A stretch of DNA of 64,000 bases, taken from NCBI RefSeq assembly GCF_017873095.1, contig NZ_JAGGJU010000007.1, positions 234,941 through 298,940 of the forward strand, in the 5' to 3' direction. The notes under the pieces were generated by a model. That model did not search any database, was not told the DNA's origin, and worked only from the letters and a program-made list of their open reading frames with translations. Both the position numbers and the translations under genes were made by a program. The stretch comes from Heterorhizobium halophytocola (GTDB lineage Bacteria > Pseudomonadota > Alphaproteobacteria > Rhizobiales > Rhizobiaceae). Shown in pieces: positions 63,618 to 64,000 of this stretch. The first letter of the stretch is position 1; the number at the start of each line of letters is the position of its first letter.

Positions 63618-63775
63618 GTGCTGGAATGCATTTGGATTGATGCGTCTTCACGCCACGCTGTGAAGATTTAGACCCGTCGACGCTGCAAAGGAGAGTTTTC
63701 GAACGACCGCGGCCATTCCTGAGCTTCTCCAGGGGCGCCGCCGTAAGTCCGGAATCCGGCCTTTCAAAGTCTTTG

Positions 63776-64000
63776 TGTTGGTTTCCACGCAGAACTGAGC
63801 CGGTTAGGCGCATAATTTCCATTGAGAATTGAGCCATGTGAACCTTCCCCCAACGCGGTGAGCGACGGGGGCAACGGAGTGATCCACATGGGACTTTTAA
63901 ACATTATCCGTCGGATGAAGCTGCGCGAGAAGCAGTCGATCCGCGAGATCAGTCGGCATACCGGTTTGTCGCGCAACACGATTGCGAAGTATTTGAACGC
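63776..64000 (+). mobile_element. Left end of an IS21-family insertion sequence (runs off the window)
   Basis: Beginning near TGTTGGTTTCCACGCAGAAC, the end carries two imperfect 20-bp repeats of TTTCCANNNAGAAYTGAGCC (63782-63801 and 63816-63835). IS21 elements have such multiple terminal repeats. An IstA-type reading frame starts inside. The exact terminus cannot be fixed without the other end. Confidence 0.75.
63888..64000 (+). CDS. istA: IS21-family transposase IstA (5' part only)
   Basis: The first 37 codons are in the window: MGLLNIIRRMKLREKQSIRE followed by ISRHTGLSRNTIAKYLN. This is the N-terminal helix-turn-helix of IstA. AACGGAGTGATCCAC precedes the ATG at 63888 and supplies a GGAG ribosome site. 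Confidence 0.85.
   Translation, partial: MGLLNIIRRMKLREKQSIREISRHTGLSRNTIAKYLN

Overview
The window is a 64 kb piece of an alphaproteobacterial chromosome, almost certainly Rhizobiaceae (Rhizobium/Agrobacterium type). The evidence is the high GC, the gcrA cell-cycle regulator with dense GANTC sites, a SAM-II riboswitch upstream of metZ, the argD-argF-hslO order, the phoR-pstSCAB-phoU-phoB cluster, and ExoB-type galactose epimerase close to exopolysaccharide genes.

Layout. (1) 1-5.2 kb: regulators (a LuxR-type response regulator cut by the window edge, an S24 repressor-like protein), a TerB-like protein, a solute-binding protein, a membrane glycosyltransferase and tRNA-Gly(CCC). (2) 5.3-12.6 kb: housekeeping metabolism: a double-length dCTP deaminase, SAM-II riboswitch plus metZ, apaG, hslO, argF, argD, gcrA. 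(3) 12.7-20.7 kb: phosphate regulon on the minus strand (phoR, pstS with a three-repeat Pho box, pstC, pstA, pstB, phoU, phoB), then polyphosphate kinase 2 in the opposite direction. (4) 20.8-23.4 kb: a membrane protein of unknown function, a nitronate-monooxygenase-like flavoenzyme, tRNA-Thr(CGT). (5) 23.6-36.7 kb: a surface polysaccharide locus with a secreted beta-helix protein, an SGNH esterase-like protein, glycosyltransferases, an acetyltransferase, Wzy-like polymerase, Wzx-like flippase and a GH32 fructan hydrolase. (6) 36.7-44.1 kb: aldo/keto reductase homologue lacking two catalytic residues, FKBP isomerase, a symporter/histidine kinase/receiver fusion, mscL, aminotransferase. (7) 44.2-53.6 kb: a second sugar locus. 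It holds UDP-glucose 4-epimerase, then a CDP-glucose pathway (cytidylyltransferase, 4,6-dehydratase, epimerase, C-methyltransferase) with two related glycosyltransferases, a CmcI-like protein and a reductase. This fits synthesis of a CDP-linked C-methylated deoxysugar. (8) 53.7-56.0 kb: small rhizobial proteins of unknown function.

(9) 56.03-64.0 kb is accessory DNA. A 46-bp 3' fragment of a tRNA-Thr(GGT) gene marks an integration junction. It is followed at once by a tyrosine recombinase with an overlapping excisionase-like gene and two divergent Arc-type ribbon-helix-helix repressors around three TCACNGTGA palindromes. The cargo is a two-gene unit: a 293-residue AbiJ/Abi-like protein overlapping by 11 bp a 1431-residue protein. 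The large protein joins an N-terminal restriction-nuclease-like (Cap4/DUF4297-type) domain, a STAND-type P-loop NTPase and a long alpha-helical (HEAT-like) C-terminus. This is the arrangement of antiviral STAND (Avs-like) defence proteins and is the best candidate here for a poorly described system. An IS21-family element begins just after it and runs off the window.

Family calls rest on motifs read by eye; no database search was run.
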